Below, piece by piece: positions 45,017 to 52,988 of a stretch of 64,000 bases of DNA. Made by a program: the position numbers and the translations under genes. Under the pieces are notes generated by a model. That model was given only the letters and a program-made list of their open reading frames with translations. It was not told the DNA's origin and ran no database searches. Source of the stretch: Bacteroidales bacterium (GTDB lineage: Bacteria > Bacteroidota > Bacteroidia > Bacteroidales > Muribaculaceae). Location of the stretch: the NCBI GenBank assembly GCA_003150235.1, contig QAMW01000019.1, positions 1-64,000 of the forward strand, written 5' to 3'. The stretch's first letter is position 1, and each line of letters begins with the position of its first letter.

Positions 45017-46119
45017 CCGGATGCCTCCATTATAAAATTAAACCCGTCGACAGATGGAGGCGTAAGATGCACCCTTCCGCTAACCAAACGGCAATCATCG
45101 ACCACCGGCGCATCTCCGCAATCGGGCAAACCGCGCACGACACGAAATACGCCTCTACTCTCTCTTGACATGTACCGTGACATCAGGGCGTGAGCCACTA
45201 CACCCATTGTCATGCGCAGATTAACTTCCACGCACGGGTCAATCATACCGTCAGAGGCGACAAGCATGTCAACGCCGAAATATCCCTCATAGGCATCCCC
45301 AATAATTTCAGCAAGAACCGAAGGAAGCACCTTACGTATCGCATGAAGATGTGCCCGTGAAGCACCATCGCAGACAAGCATATCTTCAATTTCATCATCA
45401 GCAGCAAGGATATTTCCGCCGTATGCATCTCCAACCGCATTAAAAAAGAGCGAATACCCTATCCATTGCACACAACCGTGCGCCGAATGAAAAAGCATTG
45501 CAAAGTCACGCTTTTTATCAAGTGACTCCTCCACAAGTATGCTGCCTTGTCGGCGCAAGATACCGTTGACACGCGCAACCACCTTTTCATCGACCGAAGC
45601 GACATGGAATACCCCTCTTCCGCTACTCGACCAGGGAGCCTTCACATAAACCGGATATTCTTCCACAATCTGTCGAAGTATATCTACATCATTTACCTCA
45701 ACGGGCACGCGAGGCAACCTGAATGGTAACATAGCATGTAAGCGTTCCATAACCCTGACTGATATCCGGCGATGACTCAGCCGCGCGATGCGCTCAACAC
45801 TGTCATCACTAATTACAAGCGCCCCCGCATCGGATAGAATCCTGGCGGCGTCATACGACCATCCCCAAGGCACCCCCATATATGCAACTTTTTCAACCGA
45901 CGATACTGTGCGAACACGCAACCCGAAGGAGCGGCGAACAGAATCGAGCCATGCATTATATTCACATGCGCCAAGCACTGCATCTTCTTCCCCGGCATAC
46001 CACATCGGCAACAATGCTCCGTCACGATGCAACCTTGCGACATGCGGCGACATCGTGAATCTGCGCCTACCGTGAACAAGCGCAATGTCATTTTCAGGAT
46101 TAAACAGATATAATTTCAT
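44989..46119 (-). CDS. ATP-grasp domain protein
   Basis: A protein of about 377 residues. It starts MKLYLFNPENDIALVHG and contains an ATP-grasp fold (about 125-330): VYVKAPWSSSGRGVFHV (P-loop-like lysine and Gly-rich turn), ILVEESLDKKRDFAMLF, and the metal-binding CVEVNLRMTMG (about 318-328). ATP-grasp enzymes ligate a carboxylate to an amine or thiol; the substrate here is unknown. The frame extends to 46248 but the ATGs at 46122/46119 sit just after a -7-like TAACTTTA, so the upstream part is excluded. Converges with maf (28-base overlap), diverges from the gene at 46168. Confidence 0.75.
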   Translation of the reverse strand: MKLYLFNPENDIALVHGRRRFTMSPHVARLHRDGALLPMWYAGEEDAVLGACEYNAWLDSVRRSFGLRVRTVSSVEKVAYMGVPWGWSYDAARILSDAGALVISDDSVERIARLSHRRISVRVMERLHAMLPFRLPRVPVEVNDVDILRQIVEEYPVYVKAPWSSSGRGVFHVASVDEKVVARVNGILRRQGSILVEESLDKKRDFAMLFHSAHGCVQWIGYSLFFNAVGDAYGGNILAADDEIEDMLVCDGASRAHLHAIRKVLPSVLAEIIGDAYEGYFGVDMLVASDGMIDPCVEVNLRMTMGVVAHALMSRYMSRESRGVFRVVRGLPDCGDAPVVDDCRLVSGRVHLTPPSVDGFNFIMEASGQSKVDRHL

Positions 46120-46127
46120 CATCACGG

Positions 46128-46145
46128 TAAAGTTAGTTATATTTG
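46128..46145. promoter_or_regulatory. Back-to-back -7 boxes of two divergent genes
   Basis: On the minus strand TAACTTTA (46135-46128) lies 6-9 bases before the ATP-grasp start. On the plus strand TATATTTG (46138-46145) lies 23 bases before the GTG at 46168. The two boxes are only 2 bp apart, so both polymerases cannot bind at once. No clear -33 TTG was found for either. Confidence 0.5.
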
Positions 46146-46167
46146 TAAAAACAGAAATCATACCATC

Positions 46168-46749
46168 GTGAAAATTCTTATCATAGACTATAAACCCGGA
46201 AAAGGGCTCGCCGATATATACACTGCTGCAACAGCCTCCGGTCACCAAGTAATAGTGGCAGCCGCAGAAGACAGTACCGATACACGCCTACATACAGATA
46301 TCCACATAGGCAATAGTATCGACAGGGCTATGCATCGGTTTATCGGGTATCTGAGTGACTCCTACAATCTTCATTCCACACGTCCGACCTCTACACTCCT
46401 AAACCGTATAGTCACCATTAACCCTGACATCATACATATATATAATGTAGAGGAACCTTACCTCAACTTACCATTGCTCGCCTATGTGCTGACCCAATAT
46501 AAAATACCGACCCTCATCACACTCGGCAACCCTGACAACATATACCGTAACAAAAGGGCACTCATCAAAAGAATATCACATAACAGTAATATATTTACCG
46601 GCACATTTGCCTCATGGGACCTGTTGCATCTAGCATTTAGAGAAAAAATTTGCGCCGGCCACGAAATCGCAGCCTTTCATCCGGGTTATTATATCGACCC
46701 CGTAAATCCGGCTTCCTCCTACTGCCAGATTTATGAAGCCATGGGATAA
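46168..46749 (+). CDS. Isolated N-terminal domain of a GT4-type glycosyltransferase
   Basis: A 193-residue protein with a GTG start. It matches only the first lobe of the family: MKILIIDYKPGKGLADIY, then HIGNSIDRAMHRFIGYLSD, INPDIIHIYNVEEPYLNLPLL and IPTLITLGN, features usual in the acceptor half of WcaL/WbaZ-like GT4 proteins. The donor-binding C-terminal lobe with EX7E is absent. The frame ends cleanly with a stop and an intrinsic terminator, and no continuation is found in other frames. It is either a genuine half-size protein or a stable remnant. Confidence 0.55.
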   Translation: MKILIIDYKPGKGLADIYTAATASGHQVIVAAAEDSTDTRLHTDIHIGNSIDRAMHRFIGYLSDSYNLHSTRPTSTLLNRIVTINPDIIHIYNVEEPYLNLPLLAYVLTQYKIPTLITLGNPDNIYRNKRALIKRISHNSNIFTGTFASWDLLHLAFREKICAGHEIAAFHPGYYIDPVNPASSYCQIYEAMG

Positions 46750-46770
46750 TCTCTGCCGAATAAGTGCAAA

Positions 46771-46800
46771 CAAAAAAGCCACTCTCCCGAGTGGCTTTAT
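46771..46800. terminator. Bidirectional terminator after the half-glycosyltransferase
   Basis: AAAAAAGCCACTC pairs with GAGTGGCTTTAT around a CCC loop, roughly 46771-46800. A/T runs on both sides make it work in both directions: TTTATTCG on the plus strand, TTTTTTG on the minus strand. Confidence 0.8.
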
Positions 46801-47148
46801 TCGTTTTGGCTTTCCGCCAATAATCAACCTAAAACATTAATTAATCAAAAACACTTTTCATCATTGTATAAACTAACTATCCTAATTCTTCACATCAAAA
46901 ATACTAACCCTTTTTTATAACTTTTCAAATCTTAGACTGAGTAATTTATTTTACACGTTGCAAAGATATATCAAGAATCAACACCAACCTATATTATCAC
47001 AATCCGATATAAAATGTAATAAGTTTATGCATTTTATATATTACTAATATACTGCTCATTACCATCATATCCATAAATAATCTACATAATGTATTTTTAG
47101 TCAAAAAATATTACTTTTTATGAATTTTGATAATTTTTACCCTATCTA
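46801..47148. other. AT-rich intergenic stretch, no gene seen
   Basis: No credible reading frame. On the minus strand TATCTTTG (46968-46961) is a perfect -7 box. A transcript from there would run ~190 nt to the bidirectional terminator at 46771-46800 and could be a small RNA, but its -33 spacing (16 bp to CAA at 46985) is short. A 10-bp AT-only hairpin lies at 47007-47039. Confidence 0.35.
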
Positions 47149-47470
47149 ACCATTGCGGTGCCAATGGGAAAATCGTCTTCTCTAAGCGAATCTCATGCAT
47201 CCAATCACAAGAAGCGGGGGCGGCATCCTCACGATGTCACCCCCGAATTTCCTGTATCACAGGCGTTCAACCTTTACTAACTAACATCAATCTTTTTCTA
47301 CTCAAAAACAATACCTATTGATCTACTCTTTCAAAATATATATGTCATTTCTACTATATCAAAAACACCATTCGCCTTTTTTACTTAATTACGGGAGTCG
47401 GTTCTACATCTGAGACTACCCGCAAACACTACACAACGTATGATCTACTGTAACAACAATCAGTAATCAT
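47149..47470 (-). ncRNA. Candidate structured RNA on the minus strand
   Basis: A predicted minus-strand transcript starts near 47470 behind a consensus promoter and has no reading frame. Hairpins stand out from the AT-rich surroundings: CGGG-AGTC/GACT-CCCG at about 47394-47433, CCTGT/ACAGG at 47251-47263, a 13-14-bp stem GGGGG.../...CCCCC at about 47213-47245 and CCATTG/CAATGG at 47149-47166. The T-run after the last hairpin is weak, so the 3' end is uncertain. It does not match tmRNA, RNase P, SRP or tRNA features I know. Confidence 0.4.
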
Positions 47471-47474
47471 TGCG

Positions 47475-47506
47475 CAAAGATAATCAAAGAAACGACGGCA
47501 TGTCAA
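47475..47506 (-). promoter_or_regulatory. Consensus promoter inside the 47 kb gap
   Basis: On the minus strand TTG (47506-47504) and TATCTTTG (47482-47475) are 21 bp apart. It points away from the end of the DUF6377-type gene and into a region with no coding sequence. Confidence 0.6.
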
Positions 47507-47623
47507 CCTAATCATAGGCCGATATAAATACATTCAAAAACTATAGGAAGACAAATCGCTGGTAATGAGGAGCAGTAGCAACCTCACGCCACAATATCAT
47601 ATAAGGTATTTCAAAGGTGCCGT

Positions 47624-49216
47624 TTATTCGACACCACCTATATTGAGTATATCCCGTTCAAAAGTATCCCTGTTTTTCGCCCTACTCTTCAGACGGTTGC
47701 GATAAGTGTACACCGTATTCAATGAAAGTCCGAGGAAACGAGCCATCTGAGCACTGTCCTCGAGTCCCAGACGCATAAAAGCAAGGATACGCAACTCCGG
47801 CGTAAGTTTTTTTGAATCAGCAAGTACAAATTTCTTATCATCCAGCAACAGACGGTTGACATCAGAGATAAAATCAGGATAAATATTTATAAAGGCATTG
47901 TCAAACACGTCATAAAAAAGTTTGCTTTGCTCCTCTATGAAACGCCCCGACTTGACCATCCCGTACAGGTCTTCAATCTGTCCTGCGGTAATTTTACGAC
48001 TAACGGTACGGTTAAACTCTTCAAGTTTATCCATATAGACAGAGCATAGCGACAGAAATTCAGCGATATAGGTTTCTTTCACGGCATTAGCCTTTGCAAG
48101 TTTCGCCCTCAGGTCGCTCAGGCGTTTCAAGTCGCGTGTCTTGTTACGCATAATCATGAATACAAGAAAGCATATCAGCAGCAGACAGTCCAACACCGCC
48201 CACAGGATATGAGTGTATCTCTGCTGCTGAAGGCGATAGGCGCCCTCCACCATCGGGAAAGTACCGGCAACGTGCATGCTCCTGATTAAAGCCCCGCTCC
48301 TCGCTATATCTTCTTGCGACAGGAAAAGATAGTTATAGGCCCGTTTGACATCTCCGCGCTCGTACAGTCCGGCGCTAATCTGCCTTAACGCCTCCCCATC
48401 GGTATAAGCATTGTTAACATCAAAATGAGCATTAAGAGTCATAAAATAAAGCCATAGTTCCATACGCCCGCGTCCAAACTGTGCAATCGACAAATTACCT
48501 GCCGCATCACCGAAATGAGCGTTATCCATATTAATAGTTTCCAGATAATCGCTCAAAGTAGCCATTGCGAGTGACAGTTGGTCAGCACCCAGATAGTGAC
48601 ATCCAAGGTAAAGGCGATACTCCTGAGAGTCCTGAGGCGTCAGGGATAGCAATGAGTCATTATATGCCGCATACTTTTTAAAATAATCGGTATTCAACGC
48701 GTGTGGAGAATACAACGAAGTGATACACAGGAAGGCACTCCTTGCATTCCTGAAAAATGTACGCTTAAGGTCTTCATCCAGCTCCATTTTGTCAACTGAA
48801 TCAATTCTGACAATCGCCTCATGCACATAGCCGCGCAAAGGCATTATGTCAATCTGGTTTAAATAGAACCTCATCGCCTTGACCGAATCTCCGTTTTCAC
48901 CGGCAAGCTGTATTGCACGTTCCGAATAATACCATGCCGAATCAACCTGCAGATGGCGATATGACTGCATCATCTGCTCCAGCAGCACAATCTCGTCATC
49001 ATAACGCAACCCGGGAGACGAAAGCTCACTGCGCAAGGAATCAATCCGATGATGTGCTTCATCAAACTTTTCCTGCCGGTGTTCCAAAGCCTTGTCAAGA
49101 GACTTCAAGGCACGGTCAAGCGACGGAGCAAAATGAGGTCCGGCGAAACATGAAGAGGCGGTTATATATATCAACATCACCAATATGGCGCGCATAAAAT
49201 TTAAATGGTATTGCAT
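47624..49216 (-). CDS. DUF6377-type membrane TPR/HTH regulator
   Basis: A 530-residue protein. It has a signal peptide (about 8-26), a helical TPR-like periplasmic region (about 30-325), one transmembrane helix (about 333-354) and a coiled coil. The C-terminal DUF6377-like domain ends in a helix-turn-helix (about 480-505, DSAQMARFLGLSLNTVYTYRNRLK). It has the same overall plan as the regulator at 27.8 kb but a clearly different sequence. Such proteins are thought to sense envelope signals and act on DNA directly. ATG at 49216 used; 49195 is possible. A TATCTTTG -7 box lies at 49266-49259. No obvious partner gene is adjacent. Confidence 0.78.
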   Translation of the reverse strand: MQYHLNFMRAILVMLIYITASSCFAGPHFAPSLDRALKSLDKALEHRQEKFDEAHHRIDSLRSELSSPGLRYDDEIVLLEQMMQSYRHLQVDSAWYYSERAIQLAGENGDSVKAMRFYLNQIDIMPLRGYVHEAIVRIDSVDKMELDEDLKRTFFRNARSAFLCITSLYSPHALNTDYFKKYAAYNDSLLSLTPQDSQEYRLYLGCHYLGADQLSLAMATLSDYLETINMDNAHFGDAAGNLSIAQFGRGRMELWLYFMTLNAHFDVNNAYTDGEALRQISAGLYERGDVKRAYNYLFLSQEDIARSGALIRSMHVAGTFPMVEGAYRLQQQRYTHILWAVLDCLLLICFLVFMIMRNKTRDLKRLSDLRAKLAKANAVKETYIAEFLSLCSVYMDKLEEFNRTVSRKITAGQIEDLYGMVKSGRFIEEQSKLFYDVFDNAFINIYPDFISDVNRLLLDDKKFVLADSKKLTPELRILAFMRLGLEDSAQMARFLGLSLNTVYTYRNRLKSRAKNRDTFERDILNIGGVE

Positions 49217-49381
49217 CAGGCTTTTGATAATAAATTGGTATTATGTATCCTTATATTACAAAGATAGGATAAAATATTTAAACGCCATGAGTATTTAACA
49301 CTTTTTCGCACATATAAAATCAATAATACCAAGCGCAATGCCTAACTTAGCCGGATATGGAAAAGCGGCAAGTAAACATAC

Positions 49382-49533
49382 AAAAACGGCCGCTTCTCAC
49401 GAAGTGGCCATTTTTGTGCCTTTTCTCAAAAAGGCTTTCAAACCTAACATAAAACACATTTACTATTATGCACTATTTACATTCGTCATTTTGTTGGAAA
49501 AACTGACAGAACGATTTATATCGCACTTTCAGC
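49382..49533 (-). ncRNA. Candidate small RNA with strong terminator
   Basis: The minus strand has TTTG (49570-49567) and TAATTTTG (49545-49538) 21 bp apart, then about 150 nt without a credible frame. It carries a GCCTTTT/AAAAGGC hairpin (about 49418-49436) and ends in a hairpin with GGCC stems at about 49382-49413 followed by TTTTTG. The same hairpin also has T residues on the plus strand. An 86-codon plus-strand frame crosses the hairpin and is not believed. The rest of the 49217-49803 gap is AT-rich and empty. Confidence 0.35.
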
Positions 49534-49767
49534 AATACAAAATTAATCATTTGTTCACAATCCTCACAAAGAATACGATTACGATACAAAAATTTTAGAG
49601 AGAAATATAAATTTTAAATACTGATAATCAGCAAATCAATGTAATTTTATATAAACCTCAATTTAACTATAATTTGTACGAAATCTGTCAGTGTACTTAC
49701 GATTTCAAACAAAAAATCCACGCAAGCCATGACAAAATTCACGCCATCGGGCCTCTATTCACAATGA

Positions 49768-49799
49768 TTTGCTAATTTTAATATTTGGGATTACCTTTG
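49768..49799 (+). promoter_or_regulatory. Promoter of the BASS transporter, implies leaderless mRNA
   Basis: TTTG (49768-49771) and TACCTTTG (49792-49799) are 20 bp apart. The ATG begins at 49804, five bases after the -7 box, so the transcript should start on or next to the start codon. Confidence 0.72.
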
Positions 49800-49803
49800 C
49801 AGC

Positions 49804-50724
49804 ATGAAAGCATCAGAATTCAGGCAGCAATTAAAGCCATGGATATTACCAATCGCAATGGTTATAGGAATAATATTCCATGACTACATAGGCATGGTGG
49901 CATTCTTATCCCCGTGCCTGATCTTCATAATGCTCTTGATTACTTTTTGCCGAGTCTCGGCAAATGATTTCAAGATTACAAAATTTATATGGGCTCTTCT
50001 CGCAGTTCAGATATTCGGAGCTATCGCCGCCTATCTCGCGATATACCCGTTCAGCCCCGACATAGCCCAAGGCGCGTTTATCTGCATATTCTGCCCGACG
50101 GCAACCGCTGCGCCCGTAATCACCGGAATGCTCGGCGGATCGGTACCTCGCCTTGTGACCTACTCTATTTTTAGCAATGTAGCGGTAGCCCTCCTTGCTC
50201 CGGCATTATTCACACTCATGGGGACAGGTGGCGACATCCGGTTTCTTGACTCGGTGATGACGATATGCACCAAGGTATTTCCGCTGATACTCGCTCCCCT
50301 GGCTCTTGCCCTGCTGTTCCAGGCATTTGCACCCCGCGTCCACCACGAGATAGCCAACCGCCAGTCTCTGTCATTCTACATCTGGGCGGTAGCATTGATT
50401 ATAGTGGTAGGAAATGCTGTAAGCTTTATAATGAAGGAACCCGCCGACAGGATTCCTGAAATGCTGCTGATAGCGTTTGCCGCCCTTATTGCATGCTGTC
50501 TGCAATTCTTAATCGGCAGGAAAATAGGAGCGCGGCTCGGCGATAAAATTTCCGGAGCGCAAGGCCTGGGACAAAAGAACACCGTGCTTGCGATATGGAT
50601 GGCACTTACATATCTCAACCCCATAGCGTCAGTAGGACCGGCAGCTTACGTGGCTTGGCAGAACACCATCAACTCACTTCAACTGTTTTACAAGACAAAA
50701 CGAGACAAAAAACAATCGCATTAA
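49804..50724 (+). CDS. BASS-family (bile acid:Na+ symporter-like) transporter
   Basis: A 306-residue membrane protein with nine to ten hydrophobic segments. Conserved marks of the family are CPTATAAPVITGMLGG (about 97-112, the first helix-breaking region) and the second crossover-like segment GLGQKNTVLAIWMA with NPIASVGPAAYVAWQN (about 255-290). Substrates in the family include bile acids, pantoate and organic anions; none can be assigned here. The C-terminal tail is lysine-rich. A Crp-like regulator follows 72 bases later. Confidence 0.8.
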   Translation: MKASEFRQQLKPWILPIAMVIGIIFHDYIGMVAFLSPCLIFIMLLITFCRVSANDFKITKFIWALLAVQIFGAIAAYLAIYPFSPDIAQGAFICIFCPTATAAPVITGMLGGSVPRLVTYSIFSNVAVALLAPALFTLMGTGGDIRFLDSVMTICTKVFPLILAPLALALLFQAFAPRVHHEIANRQSLSFYIWAVALIIVVGNAVSFIMKEPADRIPEMLLIAFAALIACCLQFLIGRKIGARLGDKISGAQGLGQKNTVLAIWMALTYLNPIASVGPAAYVAWQNTINSLQLFYKTKRDKKQSH

Positions 50725-50796
50725 CCGTTGTTTAGTTAATTTTCAAAACTTTTATTAAACAGCAGTGTTACTATTATACAATATAATACCAAAGTC

Positions 50797-51483
50797 ATGA
50801 ACAGCATGTATGAAATATTGATGGAACTTCCGCTATTCAAGGGAGTAAGCCGCTACAAACTATCGGAAATCGTCGGCACGACTAAATTTCACTTTTTGAA
50901 ATATCTCGCCGATGAAACCGTAGTGAACGCCGGTGACCCATGTACCCATATAGTGTTCATCATTTCCGGCAAACTGAGAGTGACCATCGCCAACTCCAAC
51001 AACCGGTTCAAGGTATCCCAGACTCTTGAAGCGCCCAATGTGCTGTCACCTGAATTTCTGTTCGGCAGGGCACCGTTCTATCCCTGCTCAGCAGTGGCTC
51101 TTGAGCCGACAAGCATACTGCAGATATCAAAAGCCGATTATACCAAGATACTCAACGCCGATGAAATATTCCTTTTCAATTTCTTGAATATTCTGTCGCG
51201 CAATGCACAAAAAGCCGTCGACGGCATCCTTGCCATCACGACAGGCAGCCTCGAAGAGCGTATCGCGTTCTGGATAATCTCGCTGACCCAGCCCGGTGGC
51301 ACCGACATCGCCCTCACATGCAAGCAACGCGACCTATATTCACTATTCGGTGTACAACGCACATCATTCATCGCCACACTCGATTCTTTAAAAGAGCGCG
51401 GAATAATCGAGTATGACGCCAACGAGATACGCATCAACTCAAGAAAGGCGTTACTCGACATCCTCCACACGACAGCCGACTGA
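50797..51483 (+). CDS. Crp/Fnr-family transcriptional regulator
   Basis: A 228-residue protein. The N-terminal cupin-like effector domain (about 12-125; DETVVNAGDPCTHIVFIISGKLRV) leads through a dimer helix (ILSRNAQKAVDGIL) to a winged helix-turn-helix (about 168-215; CKQRDLYSLFGVQRTSFIATLDSLKERGII). No Fe-S cysteine set is evident. It differs clearly from the Crp-like gene at 3.5 kb. It may regulate the transporter before it, but the miaB gene that converges on it sets the downstream limit. Convergent gap of 12 bases. Confidence 0.85.
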   Translation: MNSMYEILMELPLFKGVSRYKLSEIVGTTKFHFLKYLADETVVNAGDPCTHIVFIISGKLRVTIANSNNRFKVSQTLEAPNVLSPEFLFGRAPFYPCSAVALEPTSILQISKADYTKILNADEIFLFNFLNILSRNAQKAVDGILAITTGSLEERIAFWIISLTQPGGTDIALTCKQRDLYSLFGVQRTSFIATLDSLKERGIIEYDANEIRINSRKALLDILHTTAD

Positions 51484-51495
51484 TTACCGCCGGAT

Positions 51496-52851
51496 TCAGT
51501 CAGCAATCTCGCAGATTAGTGTCGCCGAAGAAGAGCCGGTGACGCGTACACGCGCCATGTCGCCAATCTTGAATGAGCCCCGTGGAAACACACAGGTCTT
51601 GTTTTGTTGGTTTCTTCCCACCATCTGCTCCTTTGAGCGCTTAGACACCCCCTCGACAAGCACATCGAAAACTTTCCCGACATCTCTCCGGTTGGATTCA
51701 GCCGACAATTCATTCTGAAGTGCAATCATGCGGTTCAACCGGTCAATCTTCACATCTTCCGGCACATTGTCAGGCATTGTGCGCGCGGCAAGAGTACCCG
51801 GACGTTCAGAATATTTAAACATAAATGCAGAGTCAAACTCCACTTCACGCATAAGGCTGAGCGTCTCTTCGAAATCAGCTTCCGTCTCACCATGAAATCC
51901 GGTAAACATGTCGGTAGAAATGCCACAATCGGGTATCGCCCGTCGTATGGCGGCAATGCGGTCAAGATACCATTCGCGGGTATATTTACGATTCATTGCC
52001 TTAAGCACTGCATCAGAGCCGGACTGCACCGGCAGATGTATATGATTGCATATATTGTCGTGAGCCGTAATGGTAGCGATTATGTCATCGCTCATATCCT
52101 TAGGATGACTTGTAGTGAAACGCACACGCATATCGGGAGCCGCTTCCGCCACCATCGCAAGCAGCCGCGCAAAGTCTACCCTCTCTCCATCGGGAGCTAT
52201 ATAATTATATGAGTTTACATTCTGCCCGAGCAGAGTCACCTCCTTAAATCCACGTTCCCTGAGGTCGGCAAGTTCACGCAGGATGCTTTCCGCCTCCCTG
52301 CTGCGTTCACGCCCCCTGGTATACGGCACGATACAGTAAGAACAGAAATTATTACACCCGCGCATGATGCTTATAAATCCCGACACTCGGTTGCCGGTTA
52401 TTTTCATCGGTATGATATCCCGGTAAGTCTCCGTGGTTGACAGTTCCACGTTGATAGCTTTTTCTCCCGCCTCCACCGCACCGATTAGAGCCGGCAAATC
52501 CAGATAAGAGTCAGGACCCGCAACCAGGTCTACACCGTAGTTGGTGATAAGATCATCTTTTACGCGCTCAGCCATACAGCCTATCACCCCTACGATAAGA
52601 GCGCCGTGACGCTTGCGCCGGAGCGACGCGAGATATTGCAGGCGCGAGTGAATCTTCTGCTCCGCGTTGTCACGTATCGAACAGGTGTTAAGCAACACCG
52701 CGTCAGCATCCTCAATGTCATCAGTCATGTCATATCCGGCAGTTGCCATCACGGCTGCCACCACCTCGCTGTCTGCCACATTCATCTGACACCCGTAAGT
52801 CTCTATATACAGCCGTCCGGTCAGGGCGGCATCATTTATCTTATCAGTCAT
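51496..52851 (-). CDS. miaB: tRNA-2-methylthio-N6-dimethylallyladenosine synthase
   Basis: A radical-SAM methylthiotransferase of about 451 residues. The N-terminal MTTase domain supplies three cluster cysteines (TYGCQMN, NTCSIRDNAEQK, IGCMAER). The radical SAM motif is RGCNNFCSYCIVPYTRGRERSR (CxxxCxxC, about 150-171). A C-terminal TRAM domain binds RNA. It modifies A37 of tRNAs reading UNN codons. Starts at 52872 (ATG) and 52875 (TTG) are in frame; ATG 52851 matches the family N-terminus (MTDKINDAALTGRLYIETYG). The -7 box is at 52942-52935. Confidence 0.94.
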   Translation of the reverse strand: MTDKINDAALTGRLYIETYGCQMNVADSEVVAAVMATAGYDMTDDIEDADAVLLNTCSIRDNAEQKIHSRLQYLASLRRKRHGALIVGVIGCMAERVKDDLITNYGVDLVAGPDSYLDLPALIGAVEAGEKAINVELSTTETYRDIIPMKITGNRVSGFISIMRGCNNFCSYCIVPYTRGRERSREAESILRELADLRERGFKEVTLLGQNVNSYNYIAPDGERVDFARLLAMVAEAAPDMRVRFTTSHPKDMSDDIIATITAHDNICNHIHLPVQSGSDAVLKAMNRKYTREWYLDRIAAIRRAIPDCGISTDMFTGFHGETEADFEETLSLMREVEFDSAFMFKYSERPGTLAARTMPDNVPEDVKIDRLNRMIALQNELSAESNRRDVGKVFDVLVEGVSKRSKEQMVGRNQQNKTCVFPRGSFKIGDMARVRVTGSSSATLICEIAD

Positions 52852-52900
52852 ATTTCTTTGATATTTACTCATCAAATTAACTCAACCGCAGGTTGAAAAA

Positions 52901-52942
52901 TTTTGATTGTTGCGCAGTTTTATTTACTTTTGTGCAAAATTA
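52901..52942. promoter_or_regulatory. Overlapping divergent promoters of miaB and the CoA transferase
   Basis: Plus strand: TTTTG (52901-52905), 19 bp, TACTTTTG (52925-52932), start near 52937. Minus strand: TAATTTTG (52942-52935), only 2 bp from the plus-strand box. The two -7 elements face away from each other, so occupancy is mutually exclusive. Confidence 0.7.
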
Positions 52943-52988
52943 CGAATTTTTCTTCAAAACGACTTTATAACGAAACATTATCACGACA

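Noticed and set aside
47127..47321. 64-codon plus-strand frame in the 47 kb gap
   Set aside because: It crosses the strong GC-rich hairpins and has no start context or family similarity; the region is better explained as structured non-coding sequence.
49338..49598. 86-codon plus-strand reading frame
   Set aside because: It runs through a strong terminator hairpin, has no promoter of its own, is AT-rich with low-complexity content and lacks any family resemblance.
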